Source: Diphasiastrum complanatum
Taxonomy: Eukaryota > Streptophyta > Lycopodiopsida > Lycopodiales > Lycopodiaceae
Length of the DNA stretch: 64,000 nucleotides
NCBI GenBank assembly: GCA_029204225.1
Contig: CM055094.1
Location: forward strand, 10,147,401-10,211,400
Direction: 5' to 3'
Shown here: piece after piece, positions 21,618 through 36,108 of the stretch
Numbering within the stretch: position 1 is the stretch's first letter
Layout of the letters: every line of letters begins with the position of its first letter
Translations under genes and position numbers: made by a program
Notes under the pieces: generated by a model
Told to the model about the DNA's origin: nothing
Databases searched by the model: none
What the model saw: only the letters and a program-made list of their open reading frames with translations

Positions 21618-21754
21618 TATTTTTAGCTTGATAGGCTTCCACAGTACAAGACTCTACTAGCCGATAGAGTAATTGTTTTCTTGTTTTGTAAATATCAGAA
21701 TTTCATACTTAAGTCACTGATAGTTTCTCCTATCACTTAGACTAATTCTTCCAC

Positions 21755-22935
21755 ATGGATTTCTAAGGGAAAGCCAGTCCTATCATGGACAAGCTTGATG
21801 GAGCCAATTACTATATGTGGAAATTTAAGATGAAAAATGTACTAATGGCAAAAGAATTGTAAGACGTTGTTACAGGTGCATAAGGGAAACCCGAAGCAGA
21901 CGACGTGGCAATCGCCAGATGGAAGTTGAAGGATGGAAAAATTGTCGCTCTGATCATCCTCAACATCACGGATACCCAGATCGGCCATGTATTCGAGGCT
22001 CAGACATCAAAAGAAGTCTGGGACATCTTGAGCACACTATACCACGTGCGAGATATAGTTTCTAAGCTACATCTCCAGAAGAAATTCTACTCCCTCAAGA
22101 TGACGAATGGTGATTCTCTGCATAATCACATTAATCAGTTCAAGAACCTGCTAAGACAAATGGCCGTTGTCGGATCTGTCATAGACGATCAAGACGCAGT
22201 GATGCAACTGCTTACAAGCTTGCCAAGTTCTTACAACAACTGGGTGATGATCATCACAACTCATCCAGAATTGACTCTTTCAAGAGTCATTACTATGTTG
22301 TTGCAGGAAGACACGCGAAGGAACGAAGCCTCGAGTTCCTCAGCTGATTCTCACACCTTGTAAACCAACAAGGGCCAAACCAGAAACCAGCTCAGCACAA
22401 GGAACAGTCGAATCCGCAGACAAAGAAGAAGTTGTTCTGCAGATACTGCAAACAAAACAACCACGAAATTCAAGACTACCGAATAGTTCAAGCGAAGAAC
22501 AATAGCAAGGGACAGTCGAATCAAGTGGCAAATGCAGCTGCAGAAGCTCCACAGCCTATTCAAGAAGCAGATCATGATGCCTTCATGACCAACCATCAAG
22601 AAGCATCTGGCGACAGTTCTTGGTTCCTGGATTCCGGAGCCACTCAGCACATGACTAGCCTCATTGGCTGGTTCAAGTCCTATACACCTTACAGTACCCA
22701 GAAGTTCGTTCACCTTGGTGACAATAGCACACAAGCTATCAAAGGTGAAGGCACTATAAGATTAAGCTTTGCAAATGATCAATCTAAGCTACTCTCTAAA
22801 GTTCTGTATGTACCAAATTTATCTACAAATATACTCTCTATAAGCAGAATCACAGATTTAGGACATAGAGTAGAGTTCGAATGTGATCAGTGTAAAGTAG
22901 TTGATAGGACTGGCAAGGCATGGATACTTGTATAA
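21755..22935 (+). pseudogene. Copia-4 gag, knuckle, protease, GAG-pre-integrase start
   Basis: Gag starts at an ATG near 21755 (stop three codons later) and shows MDKLDGANYYMWKFKMKNVL, then frame 21905-22363 with VWDILSTLYHVRD and LLTSLPSSYNNWVMII. The knuckle at about 22437 is CRYCKQNNHEIQDY, with the last cysteine changed to tyrosine. Frame 22432-22935 continues with the protease site WFLDSGATQHMTS and VLYVPNLSTNILSISRITDL, then a stop. Confidence 0.85.
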
Positions 22936-22944
22936 ATTAAGTCA

Positions 22945-24120
22945 TTGTATTTTGCCTCTAGTCAGGATCTCAGTACTTCAATTCATACAAATAAAGGTCT
23001 ACTTTGGCATTATAGACTTGGTCATTTAAATCATGATGTTGTACAACGAATGTCTAGACAATCTATTGTTCTTGATCTCGACTATCCTCGCAAAAAAGTC
23101 GAGTTACCTGTCTGTCAAGACTGTCTAGTTGGTAAACAAACTAGGAAACCATTTAAGTCAAGCCATCAACATATTGCTAGAGGATTGTTAGATGTTGTAC
23201 ATTCAAATATTTGTGGCCCAATGAAAAATCCTTCGCTGAAGGATGCCAAGTATTTTATAATCTTTATTGACGAATTCTCCAGAAGGACGATGGTGTATTT
23301 CATAAAGAAAAAATCAGAAGCTTTCAACTGCTTCAGAATCTTCAAGGAGCGTGCAGAAAAGGAGACTGGAAGGATGATCAAGGCCCTAAGGTCAGACAAT
23401 GGTGGAAAATACATCTCTGTCAAGTTTAAGGAACCTGTCAAAGCCAAGGCATTGAGCAGCAATTCATCACTCCTTACAGTCCTCAGTCTAATGGCTTAGC
23501 TGAGAGGAAGAACCGTACTTTGGTCGAATCTGCTAAGTGTATGCTATCGCATGCATCGTTGCCCAAGAGTTTCTGGGCTGAAGCTGTCTCCACTGTAGCT
23601 TACCTCCATAATAGATGTTTGACCAAGGCCCTCTCAGGCAAGACACTCCACGAGGTGTGGACAAGCTCTTAGCCTTCTTTGAAAAACCTAAGAGTGTTCG
23701 GGTGCATTGCCTATGCACAGATCCCAAAAGACACAAGGAAGAAATTGGACTTCCAAGGTCTCAAGACCATCTTGATCAGATATATTTTGTTTGATAACAC
23801 CTACAAGCTGTACGATCCTGATACCCAGCAAATCTTGTATAGTCGGGATACAGTCTTTATCAAGGATCAATTCGTCGACCTCAAAGGCAATGATATTGCT
23901 CAAGAAGGACCTACACCTTTTGCCATTGACACGACAGTCCGAGCTTCTGGCTCAGACGTGTCTATTGTCGACCCACTTCGAGACAATGAATCAGACGAAG
24001 ATGTTGCTGCTACCCAGCAACAAGTCCCAGGAGTGGTTCATCAATCGAATCCTCCCAAAAGATCAAGCCGAGTGCACACACAGCCCACAAGGTATACTCC
24101 TGAGTCTGCCTATCTCTTAA
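22945..24120 (+). pseudogene. Copia-4 integrase and hinge
   Basis: Zinc-finger part LLWHYRLGHLNHDVV and CQDCLVGKQ is intact. The first catalytic Asp is replaced: VVHSNICGPM instead of HSDxCGP. The second region is LRSDNGGKYIS. A frameshift near 23440 moves the Glu region (PQSNGLAERKNRTLVE) to another frame; frame 23679-24125 ends the domain and holds the acidic hinge. The Asp-to-Asn change alone should prevent integration. Confidence 0.85.
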
Positions 24121-24129
24121 TGTAGGAAC

Positions 24130-25680
24130 CGACGACAGTCGAAGAGGCACTTAGCCAACCAGACTTTGATCTCTGGAGAGAAGCCATGGACAGAGAGTAT
24201 TCCTCTATGATCAAGAATCAGACATGGTCATTAGTCGAAGCTCCTATTGGCTGCAATATTATTGATTGCAAATGGACCTTTAAGATCAAATATAATGCCA
24301 ACGGAGCAATTGATCAAAGGAAGGCTAGACTAGTAGCACGAGGATTCACCCAGATCTCGAATGTTGACTATAGTGAGACTTTTAGTCTAGTTGTCAAACA
24401 TTCGTCGATCCGAATGCTCTTGTCTTATGTTGTAGCTGCCGACTTTGAAGTACATCAACTTGTTTAACAGACAACCTATCTGAACGGAGTCTACAAGAAG
24501 ATATCTACATGATCCAGCCCAAAAGATACGTTATGGAAGGCAAGAAGAATCATGTATGTAAACTCCACAAAACACTGTATGGCTTAAAACTATCTGCCAG
24601 AGTTTGGTTTCAGAGGATCAACACATTCCTCATTGAACAAGGATTCAAACAAAGCACTGCTGATTGCAGCGTTCATTCAAGGTTAGTGCAGCAATCATTC
24701 ATTATCATCACCTTGTATGTTGATGATACGTTGCTCTTCAGCAACAATACCAAAATTGTCAAGGATGCAAAACAGATGTTGTTCTCAGAATTTGACATGA
24801 TTGATCTGGACGAAGCTCACTTTTGTCTTGGAATTCAAATCCACAGAGACAGAGCAAATCGACTGATTTATATCACTCAATCACAATGTTCTTAACAAAT
24901 ACAATCTGATGAATTGTGAATTAGCCTGACCAATGGATCCAGGCCTGCATTTGTCGAAGGACCAATGTCCCCATACCAAGCAGAAAGAGGAGCAAATGAG
25001 AGAATATCCGTATCGATCGATGCTTGGATCTCTCATGTATGCAATGGTCTGTACAAGCCCAGATATCTTCTTTGTTGTAAGCGCACTCAGCCAATATATT
25101 GTTACTCCTGGCATTATCCATTGGAAGGCTCTTATTCGAGTCATGAGATATATTCGAGCTACCATGGACCAGTGCATCTACTATGGAGATGTCAGCAACG
25201 ACAATCTTCATCAACTCAGTGGCTAGTCTGATGCAAGCTGGGAAGGAGATGCAGACAGTCGTAAGTCCACATCTGAATTACATTCTTCTTCAATGGCGGT
25301 CCTATTTCATAAAACAGTCGTAAGCAAACCTCTATCGCACTTTCTTCTACTGAAGCAAAATATATTGTTGTTTCTCAATCTATTAAGGAAGCGTTTTGGT
25401 TGAGAAATTTGTTGTAAGACATCAATCTGTATCAGAACAGCCCTACAGTTTTGTTTTGTGATAACCAAAGTGCCGGCCAACCCTAGATTTCATTTTAGGA
25501 GTAAGCACATTGAGATCAGATATCACTACATCAGGGGCAAGGTTCTCGACAGGGAGGCAAGCTTAACGTACTGCAGAACGTAGGACATGGTTGCAGACAT
25601 TTTTACGAAAGCACTCAGTATTAATGCACACAACAAAGTTTGTGCATCGCTCAGTCTGAAGATCAAGGCATTCACGGATC
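24130..25680 (+). pseudogene. Copia-4 RT and RNase H
   Basis: RT begins with WREAMDREYSSMIKNQTW and CKWTFKIKYNANGAIDQRKA (24186-24467); a stop and frameshift follow at EVHQLV. Frame 24509-24895 has LYGLKLSARVWFQRI and the motif LYVDDTLLFSN. Frame 24933-25226 has YRSMLGSLMYAMVCTSPDIF. RNase H is broken: SDASWEGDADSRKST near 25228, then DMVADIFTKALSINAHNKVC at 25584-25645. Confidence 0.85.
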
Positions 25681-25684
25681 CAGA

Positions 25685-25697
25685 TTGGGGGGGGGGG

Positions 25698-25699
<2 letters not shown>
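25685..25699 (+). other. Copia-4 polypurine tract (G13)
   Basis: A run of 13 G residues just before the 3' LTR, in the position of the plus-strand primer. Copia tracts are normally mixed A/G; pure G here may reflect slippage. Confidence 0.7.
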
Positions 25700-26902
<1,203 letters not shown>

Positions 26903-26975
26903 AGCTATTGAACTTCACAAACTGATTACATCTTATGATATAGCTACTTGTACTGTTGCTGGACCGGATGAATAA

Positions 26976-27530
26976 ATCTTTTGCCTACCGAACACCTTGA
27001 TGAAGATAGTGCTTCCCAACTATTACATGATAAATACTTCCAGAATACGAGTAAGAAGACAGGATCCTTCAATATGAACAATCCAAGTTTGGTTGTAACA
27101 GGCAGTGGCAACAACAAGAAGAGGAAATACTTTCCGATTAAAGGCAATGAGGGACAAAGTAGTGGTGGAAAAGGCGATCTTCATATCAGAACACTAGATT
27201 TTTATCGTGATTGATCCATGTGCAGGAAGAAATAGAAGAAATAAGAGTATTGGAGGTCAGTGCAATTTGTAGACGACGACTTGTGGTTAGAAAAGACAAA
27301 GGGAAGATGCTTTTGCACTTACGGTACTACAATAGATGCTTTGAGAGTCGTAATGTCAAGCAACTTTATTTTGAGACTTTACTTCATATATTTGGTCGTA
27401 TTGATGACATCTTTGAATATCAACAAGTTGAGTGCAGAGTATGTTACTCATCAATGACATTTAGATATCACATCAAAAAACAAATGCTCACTTTGCTGCT
27501 GGATTATAAAAGATGGATTAAATAAAAAAA
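26976..27530 (+). other. Unrecognised short frames after copy A
   Basis: Frames 26981-27214 (SQLLHDKYFQNTSKK...) and 27211-27525 overlap and could be one broken coding region. No domain is recognised, and copy B shows no counterpart. Possibly flanking host sequence. Confidence 0.25.
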
Positions 27531-27599
27531 TGTTTGGAAGCCACTTGATCGAGATTTTGGTATAAACCCTCAAGAGAACTTCAAATAATAGTGAAAATA

Positions 27600-28215
27600 A
27601 ATGACAACATTATTGCAATGGTTGAGGTCGAGGAAGATTGGTGTGAAATGTATTCGAATAATTAATTCAAATAGACATTTATATAAGATGCATGTATCAA
27701 TTACATCTCCAGCATAGTCCGAATCTGAAAATCCAAAAATATTAGGTGATGATCCCTCATACAATATGCCAAAATCTCAAGTTCCAATGATGTACCTCAA
27801 AACTCGCTTTCCTAGCTTCCAATGCTCCTCACTAGGATTTTGCATGAATTGACTCAATCTTCCAACACAATAGCTTAGATCAGGTCTAGTAATGGTTATA
27901 TAGATGAGTGAACCAACTAGCTTCCTATAGAGAGTAATGTCCTCGAAGGATCTTTCATTACCTCTTATAGTTAGCTTTACATGAGACTCCATAGGTGTAT
28001 CAATAGCTTTTGCATCTACCATATGAAATCTTTCTAGAATAGAATTAGCATACTTCTTTTGACAAATGAAAGTGAATTGAGAAGATCTAATGACTTCTAT
28101 TCCTAAAATGTAATGCAAATCACCAGATCATGCACCTCAAACTCCTTCTTGAGAGCACTCTTGATATCCTCCACATCTTGGTTGTCTCCACCTCTCAATA
28201 TCTTGCGAAAAGATT
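27600..28215 (-). pseudogene. Copia RT C-terminal fragment
   Basis: On the minus strand, the start near 28215 shows the region after YVDD (GGDNQDVEDIKSALKKEFEV), a short frameshift, then frame 28118-27777: LHYILGIEVIRSSQFTF, LVGSLIYITITRPDLSYCVG, EHWKLGKRVLRYI. After a stop, the RNase H entry SDSDYAGD follows. Gag, integrase and the YVDD motif are missing. The fragment is joined directly to host-gene copy B. Confidence 0.85.
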
Positions 28216-28235
28216 TCAAGTTGTTAAACAATATC

Positions 28236-28677
28236 TTCATCCAACTCATCTAAGAAAACAAGAGGGTGTGGAGAGAGGGGTGTATCAGAAATGGTAGGAG
28301 TAGGCTCGGCAGACAAGGAGTCATTTTCTTTTTCAAGGCAAACAAAGACTTTTCTTATATTTTGGTTAAAAGATCTCTCTTCCTCCTCATATTTATCAAC
28401 AAGACTGGCTAAATCAGCAGCACAATTTTTCACAGTTCCCAGAGAGTCAATATGGTTTTTACCATAATCCATGTAAATTTTAATCCAATGTAAAGGTATC
28501 TAAGAGATCAATCATGCAGAGCACTTTATCCTCTGGCCCAGCGGCATTACAGGTAGCAAGATCAGTTTCAATAATATAACTATGCAACATCACAACTCTT
28601 TTCATACAACAGCTCGAAGCTTGTATGAATCGGTTAGGGGGAGGAAGGGACTCCCCGTAACCAAGATCAATAGCATC
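28236..28677 (-). pseudogene. Host-gene segment, copy B, exon-like
   Basis: The minus strand has an acceptor-like TTTCAG at 28678-28683 followed by about 145 coding triplets: DAIDLGYGESLPPPNRFIQ, YIIETDLATCNAAGPEDK, CMIDLLDTFTLD. A two-base loss near 28485 then shifts into frame 28472-28224, with MDYGKNHIDSLGTVKNCAAD and an acidic segment. Copy A at 20.43/26.9 kb matches its first 48 codons. The composition is protein-like and the match between copies preserves the frame. I do not recognise the family. The copia RT fragment follows at once, so the 3' end is lost. Confidence 0.6.
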
Positions 28678-28683
28678 CTGAAA

Positions 28684-29290
<607 letters not shown>

Positions 29291-30178
29291 GTACTAGTCC
29301 ATATCAATTTATTGAATTAAAACATATGTATTTGAAAAAATAACTGTGCTAAATAGATTGCAAATCGCAAACGAGAGATAGCATAGATCAGTACTCAAGT
29401 ATGGGGCCAATCCACACCATACCAATACCTAAACCCATAATAGGCACGGTACCATTTTCGAAACCCTTGAGCATATCCATGCTTTCCAAGCGTACACCAT
29501 CTACCACCATGTTTTATTAATTTCTTAGTACCAATCGTGTCTTTAAGAAACAAATCAACTATACCTGTGCATAGTTGTTTTTTTAGCCAAGTATATTACC
29601 CTAACACTTACAAAAGGATTTGGGCAAATCCATGCCATACCAATCCCTACCAGTGTAGCATTCCCCTGTACAAATCCATGTACATTAGGGGTGCCTAGGT
29701 TATCTATACTTGTGTTATCATTTATAGCCTTTAAACATGGGAAGAGTAACTTGCAAAGTCATCATAAGTGTAGCCATAGTTAACTAAGCATGCTTTTTAT
29801 TGAAGAATGGACAAACTGAATGATGTAGTTTGTTTAACCATGCTTATTGATATAAAAACATCTTCTTTAACTTACCACCATTCATCTTCATAGTGTAAAC
29901 ACTATTACCGCATTGCACATCAGTGAGAAAATTAAAGTATTGTAGTACTAACTTGAATAGTTGTCGCATACAAATCCTAAGGAAGTCATGTTTGTTTATG
30001 AAAAACGTTTCCCTTAAAGAGTGCTAGTAAGCGTATTCGAGTCTAATCTATGCCATAGCAGTGATACCATAAAAAGCAATGCCAATCAGTATGTATTTAT
30101 CTATGAAACGCGTTATCTGCATATGGTAAAGAGCACACAACTACCCATCATTTTTAGTCTCTTTATCGAAGCACATAC
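29291..30178. other. No gene seen
   Basis: AT-rich sequence. If the exons to its right belong to the gene of copy B, this would be intron. Confidence 0.3.
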
Positions 30179-31022
30179 CTGTATGAGAGTGTGAATCGAA
30201 TCTGAAAATGGAATCGAGATGTAATGCTGCATTATAGAGGTCGTTGTGAAGCAAGAGACATATGGCTTCATATATTAAAGCATGCACTATCATAACCCAT
30301 ACATCAAAAGATGGTTCAAACAACTATCGGTAAACAGTAGGTCACTATCTCTCAGCGAAGAATCAACAATCATGTTGAAGTGACAGATCCCTACATCTTT
30401 CAAAAGTGTTATCATTGCTTCAAAAAGGTGTTATCATTACTGTCCTTCCAGCGATGAAGGTGCAAAACCATTGCTCAAAAGTGAATCCATTCAAACAAGT
30501 ATGTTATAACAGATGTAGTCGCTCTTCCAGCGAGTTTCTTTGCGATTTGTGTAGCTATAGTACATAGTCATATGCATATTCCCACACGTGAACACATTGG
30601 AATAGAAATGTGCAGCCAGCGTTGGATCAGTATGCTCATATCCAACTTCAACAATGCACCATTGTGCATATGTGAATACATCACTTACTGTTTTAAGAGC
30701 AAAAAATCGTGATTTACAGCCTACACATCCTTACGAAAGGAGTGAAAAACATCAACAATTATTACTTGCATCAAGTAAGTGGTGGATCGTGATCCAGTGC
30801 CCACTTTCCCTCATATTTTTCCATGAACTACTACTTTACACAAGCATTCCATCCTCATATTATCAAAATGGCAACGTTTACAATCTGAAAAAAGTAAGAG
30901 AGCTTACTGTTCTGTATGATGGTGTAGAAAGCCGGATCGTAGATAGGTGCTACCATGCATAGACAAGCATGAGGAGGAGGAAGAGGAGGAGGAGGTGTGA
31001 AGAAGGCATCGAAGGTGGCACC
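30179..31022 (-). CDS. Candidate host-gene exons, family unknown
   Basis: Two minus-strand segments have GT-AG borders. 31022-30908 lies between AAAACAG and GTAAGC and reads GATFDAFFTPPPPLPPPHAC..., then CMVAPIYDPAFYTIIQN. 30323-30179 lies between GATAG and GTATGT and reads LFEPSFDVWVMIVHALIYEA, then ALHLDSIFRFDSHSHT. A third segment starts at 30645 after GAAG (IGYEHTDPTLAAHFYSNVF) with unclear end. Phases are compatible. They lie upstream of, and on the same strand as, copy B, so they may be earlier exons of that gene. This rests on splice-like borders and composition only. Confidence 0.3.
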
Positions 31023-31204
31023 CTGTTTTATAATCCTTTGATAGCATAATAATGGAGACAAAGTCCATGAATGCTTTTTTTTAAATTTTGAACCCAGCCA
31101 AATTTTTGGCACCCAAACCATATGGCTTTATAAAAAAGACTTTCAAAAGCATTCGTCAAAGCACAAATCAAATGACAAGGCAAGATAAAGTATTATTGAG
31201 TATC

Positions 31205-32259
<1,055 letters not shown>

Positions 32260-32271
32260 GCTCTGATACCA
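32260..32271 (-). other. Primer-binding site
   Basis: GCTCTGATACCA on the plus strand is a perfect TGGTATCAGAGC on the minus strand, one base from the LTR end. Confidence 0.85.
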
Positions 32272-32272
32272 A

Positions 32273-32824
32273 TGAAACGACCCCCAAGACTCCCAACCGA
32301 GATAGAGCTACCTAGAACACCAAGGGAGGATTGTAGTAGATGAAACCGTCCCAACCAAACCTAGACCCAATACCAGTCTAGCCCCCAAGCAATCCAGAAG
32401 ATAGGCAAACCACAGTAAGAGTGCTTCATAGTGTCAGCATAACGGCCACAAATTCTTCAATCACCCTCATAGACACTAGTGAGGGTATATATAGAGCGTA
32501 GAGCCAACCCCACCTGCCCATGCACTGAATCCACATGGAAGTACTCTAACTGATCATGCCAATCCCCCATGCATGTCCACTGCATATAGGTGCCCCTAAT
32601 CCATAATAGTCAAGACCCATGCATAAGCCTAGTGCATGTATGCCCCCTATCCCATACTAGGATGCAACACACATGCCTATACCACATGCTTGTGTGACCT
32701 CATGGTCCTACTCGACTATTATCCAGATTAGGTCTGGACCCTATGTCCAAGACAGCTCCTAATGTTCCAAACCCCCATTAGGGCCGTAACAGATTATCTT
32801 TGAATCCCGAGCTTAGGCGTGACA
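32273..32824 (-). mobile_element. Isolated 5' LTR (552 bp), minus orientation
   Basis: On the minus strand it starts TGTCACGCC, has a TATATATA box at about 32486-32493, and ends GTCGTTTCA just before the primer-binding site. The second LTR and coding region are not in the window, so this is the 5' end of a deleted element. The leader style suggests Ty3, but the primer-binding site is shared with copia. It abuts the Helitron frame at 32835. Confidence 0.7.
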
Positions 32825-32834
32825 TTCTCTCCCT

Positions 32835-35770
32835 TTTGCAAAGCATAATGATGGATGTGAATCCATTTGCACAACGTTTTAAGAATGTTGCTCGAATCAT
32901 GCGGGAGAATGCACAAAAAATATTCGACTTCACATAGTGTCTGGTTGTTCATAGAGTAGAGAAAATAGACAATTCAATGATCCTACAAGCAATGATATTG
33001 CAATGCTTATGCCTATAGATGAGACTCCAAGTGAAGGAATGTGTGACTTCATATTGCACTCCATTCAAGATGGTTTGCATCATATCACAGAGCATCATTC
33101 ATCGTATGATACCTTGCATTTTGTCCTCCTCTTTCCTTACGGTACCAATGGGTGGTATCGGGGAATTCCACATATGTATATGAGAGATGTTGCACATGCT
33201 GATGATGATGACATTCGTGATGATATACATTCAGATGCTCCTGAAGAGCAATTAGGGGTTGGACACAAAGTTCACCATTCGAGAGTTTTACAACTATCAT
33301 TTATAGGTATGAGCAGAGCATGTTTCACCTATATATTTGGGTGGAAGGCTGTTACATGAGTATGTGTGTGGTGACGTGGTAGCAAAAATGGTCCAAAACA
33401 ACATGAACTACATCTATAGCAATCGAGATAGATTTCGTAGAGAGATTCGCAATGGCATCGTTAATGCCCTTGGGGCTCATTCCGCTAGCGATATAGGGCA
33501 ATGAATAGTCCATCCATCGTCTTATATCGATTCATCGTGTCATATGCATCAACAGTACCAAGATGCTATGGTCGTTGTTAGGGAGTTGGGTTTTGTCTAT
33601 CACAATGACATCGAACTCAAATTGGTTAGAAGTGAGGAGAGAGTTGAGATTTCAGCAGACACCTGCAAATAGGTCCGATTTGGTGTGCAGGGTTTTTAGC
33701 ATGAAACTTCAGAGAGAATGATCCAAAGTTGTATGAGATAGTGAGGACCTGTCTTTTTCCAAATGCACCGTGCATGAAGGATGAAAAATGCTTGAAGAAC
33801 TACCCAAGGAATTTCATTGATGAAACAACGGTAGTGAATGGGTATCTTTCGTATAGGCATACAGACAACGAAGTGAAGATGCGGTCGAATGGAATAGAAT
33901 TAGATAACATGTGGGTAGTATCGTACAACAAATGATTGACATTACATTTCAGTGTCACATCAACATAGAGATATGTGTACATATACGTAGTGTGAAGTAT
34001 TTGTACAAATTCGTGTACAAGGGACCATATATGATTACGGCAGAGGCCGTGGAGGGTGGTGGTCAGTAGACAGCTAGGCCAGTGAATGAGATAGAGCAAT
34101 TTTTTAATTCTCAATATTTCTCTATGAGTGAGGCTTGCTAGCGATTGTTTGGGCTTTCTATGGATGCTCATAAGCCAATTGTGACTCGACTGGCAATTCA
34201 TCTTCATGGACAGGAGTTGGTTTACTTTAGTGAGGGAGTTGACTTAGAGGAGGTCGTAGAAGGTCACTCAAGTACCACTTTGACAGTTTTTTTTGAGTTG
34301 AATAGAAGTGGCAATTCGGAGGCTTGAAAGTTGTTGTACCAAGACTTGCCACGGTTTTACGTTTACAACAAGAGAGTGTGAAAGTGGACCCATAGAATCA
34401 ATGTATAGTCCATTCTGACCATTGGACGTATGTATTTTAAAGGTAGAGGCTGACATCGAGAGATTGAATGTGGATCAGCACGTGATTTTTGACTGTGTGG
34501 TACGTGAACATGTGTTATGAAGAGTGGGTGGAGTGTTCTTTGTAGATGGTCTAAGTGGTACGGTAAGACATTTCTCTATAGTGTCACGTGCGTGCGCAAG
34601 GTTGGATAACATTGGTAGTTGCATCGTTGGGGATCGTTGCATTGTTAATGAAAGGTGGTAGAACCGCGCACTCTAGATTTAGAATTCCTCTGACGGAATT
34701 GAATGAAAGCTCGACATGCAACATCCCGAAACAGTCTCTATTAGATAAGCTTTTGATGGTATGTCGACTCATTATTTGAGACAGACCCAACGGGGTTGGC
34801 TCAACTGGTTAGCTTGGCATCCAAAGTTTCTTTGGTCCCAGGTTCGAGCCTCCCCTTGGAAACCAAGAAGCATTATTTGAGACAAGGCCCCTTGGTACAT
34901 AAGTATGTCATCGAGTGTGTGGATCAGTCTCTACGGGACATATTGGGTATTGATTCATTTGGAGAAGTTTCGATCATTTTTTGTGATAATTTCCGTCAGG
35001 TGCTCCCGATGGTATGACAAGACGGTCGTGCACAAATTGTGAGCGCTTCACTGAAGTGTTCACGTTTGTGAAAATATATGGAGGTGCACAAACTGTCAAC
35101 AAACATGCACGTTATGGATGTGGAGGGAGCCAAAAGGAACGAACAGTCGAGGTTTGTAGAGTATTTGTTGAGTATTGGAGATGGTCGTGAGCCTAGATTA
35201 GTGTAGCGTGGTTTGGATTTGATTTCTTTGCCAGTATGTATGTGTCTAAGGATGCGCAATGTGTGCGAATTGATTTTGTTCACTTTTTTTTATATTGCAA
35301 GACATTACAGAAATGTCGATTTTTTAAGAAGTCGTGCAATATTGACCTCGTTGAACGAAAACGTGGATTAGATCAATTCGAACATTGTTGAGCAACTTCT
35401 TGGTGATGCTTTGCACATTTTATAGCGCTGATAGCATGGTTAAGCATTGAAGGTTGGCATGATAGTGATGTTGTTGCGGTCGATAGCGTCGCGCAAGGAA
35501 TTGTGCAATGGTACAAAACTTATCATTCATAGATTGGGTAAACAAGTCATAGAGGCGAGGTTATAGAGGCGAAGATAGTGACTAGGAAGAATATGGAAAG
35601 TAGAGTTCTCATTCCATGGATCCCTTTAGTGCCAAGCAATTCAAATTTGTCGTTTGAATTGCAGAGAGTACTGATTAGAGATATTGACGATCGATTTACA
35701 AATAAAAAAGGAATGGCAAGATTTACACAAAATATTGTATATTCGAAAGCGTTTTAGTACTTGACGTATC
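32835..35770 (+). pseudogene. Helitron RepHel gene, decayed
   Basis: The plus strand carries successive Helitron motifs in changing frames. First comes the N-terminal helitron-like domain (LHFVLLFPYGTNGWYRGIPH, 33110; PSSYIDSS...MHQQYQDAMVVV, 33510-33590), then NDPKLYEIV...APCMKDEKCLKNYPR (33720-33810), NGIELDNMWVVSYN, VKYLYKFVYKG, and RLFGLSMDAHKPIVTRLAIH (34145). The PIF1-like helicase follows: FFVDGLSGT with a one-base loss in Walker A (about 34540), GGRTAHSRFRIPL (34650), VIIFSGDFRQ-like remains (34980), and LCNGTKLIIHRLGKQVIEA (35500). The H-x-H region of the Rep nuclease was not found. A SINE interrupts it. Confidence 0.8.
34784..34870 (+). mobile_element. 87-bp tRNA-like SINE in the Helitron
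   Basis: The insertion is flanked by a perfect 14-bp duplication, CATTATTTGAGACA at 34770-34783 and 34871-34884. It contains a pol III A box (TGGCTCAACTGG, 34797-34808) and a B box (GGTTCGAGCC, 34841-34850) spaced 32 bp apart, as in tRNA-derived SINE heads. There is almost no body and only a short A-rich end. It separates the helicase motif LII from its continuation. The long duplication implies LINE-type target-primed insertion. Confidence 0.85.
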
Positions 35771-36108
35771 TTATGATTCGTGAGGTTTAGTATGTATATC
35801 AATTATGTTGTTGTTATGATTGGTAATATATTGAGAACATCAATTTGACTAACATTGTTCGTGTTGTTGCAGATGGTGAATATTGTGATAAATCACAGAA
35901 CGTTTGTGCGCGATTTGATGGATATATATTGTTTTGGCACTGAGGTGTACATCTGTAGTGACGTGTGGCTAATTAGGAGGTGGATAGATTTTTTATACCT
36001 CCAACAAAAGCGTGGATTTTTTTTTTCACAAAAAATTTATTTCTAGATGTCGAGATGTTGATTAGTAATGTGAGTTGTGCTTATAAGAATGTCAATGTTG
36101 TCAGACTT
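35771..36108. other. No gene seen
   Basis: Downstream of the Helitron helicase. No CTRR end with hairpin could be recognised with confidence. Confidence 0.3.

Noticed and set aside
22340-22734. Minus-strand frames over Copia-4 gag and protease
   Set aside because: They are shadows of the plus-strand gag/protease region with no domain of their own.
33085-33300. Minus-strand frame in the Helitron
   Set aside because: Antisense to recognised Helitron motifs.
34784-34870. tRNA gene
   Set aside because: A and B boxes fit, but there is no convincing acceptor stem, and the perfect 14-bp flanking duplication shows a retroposed SINE.
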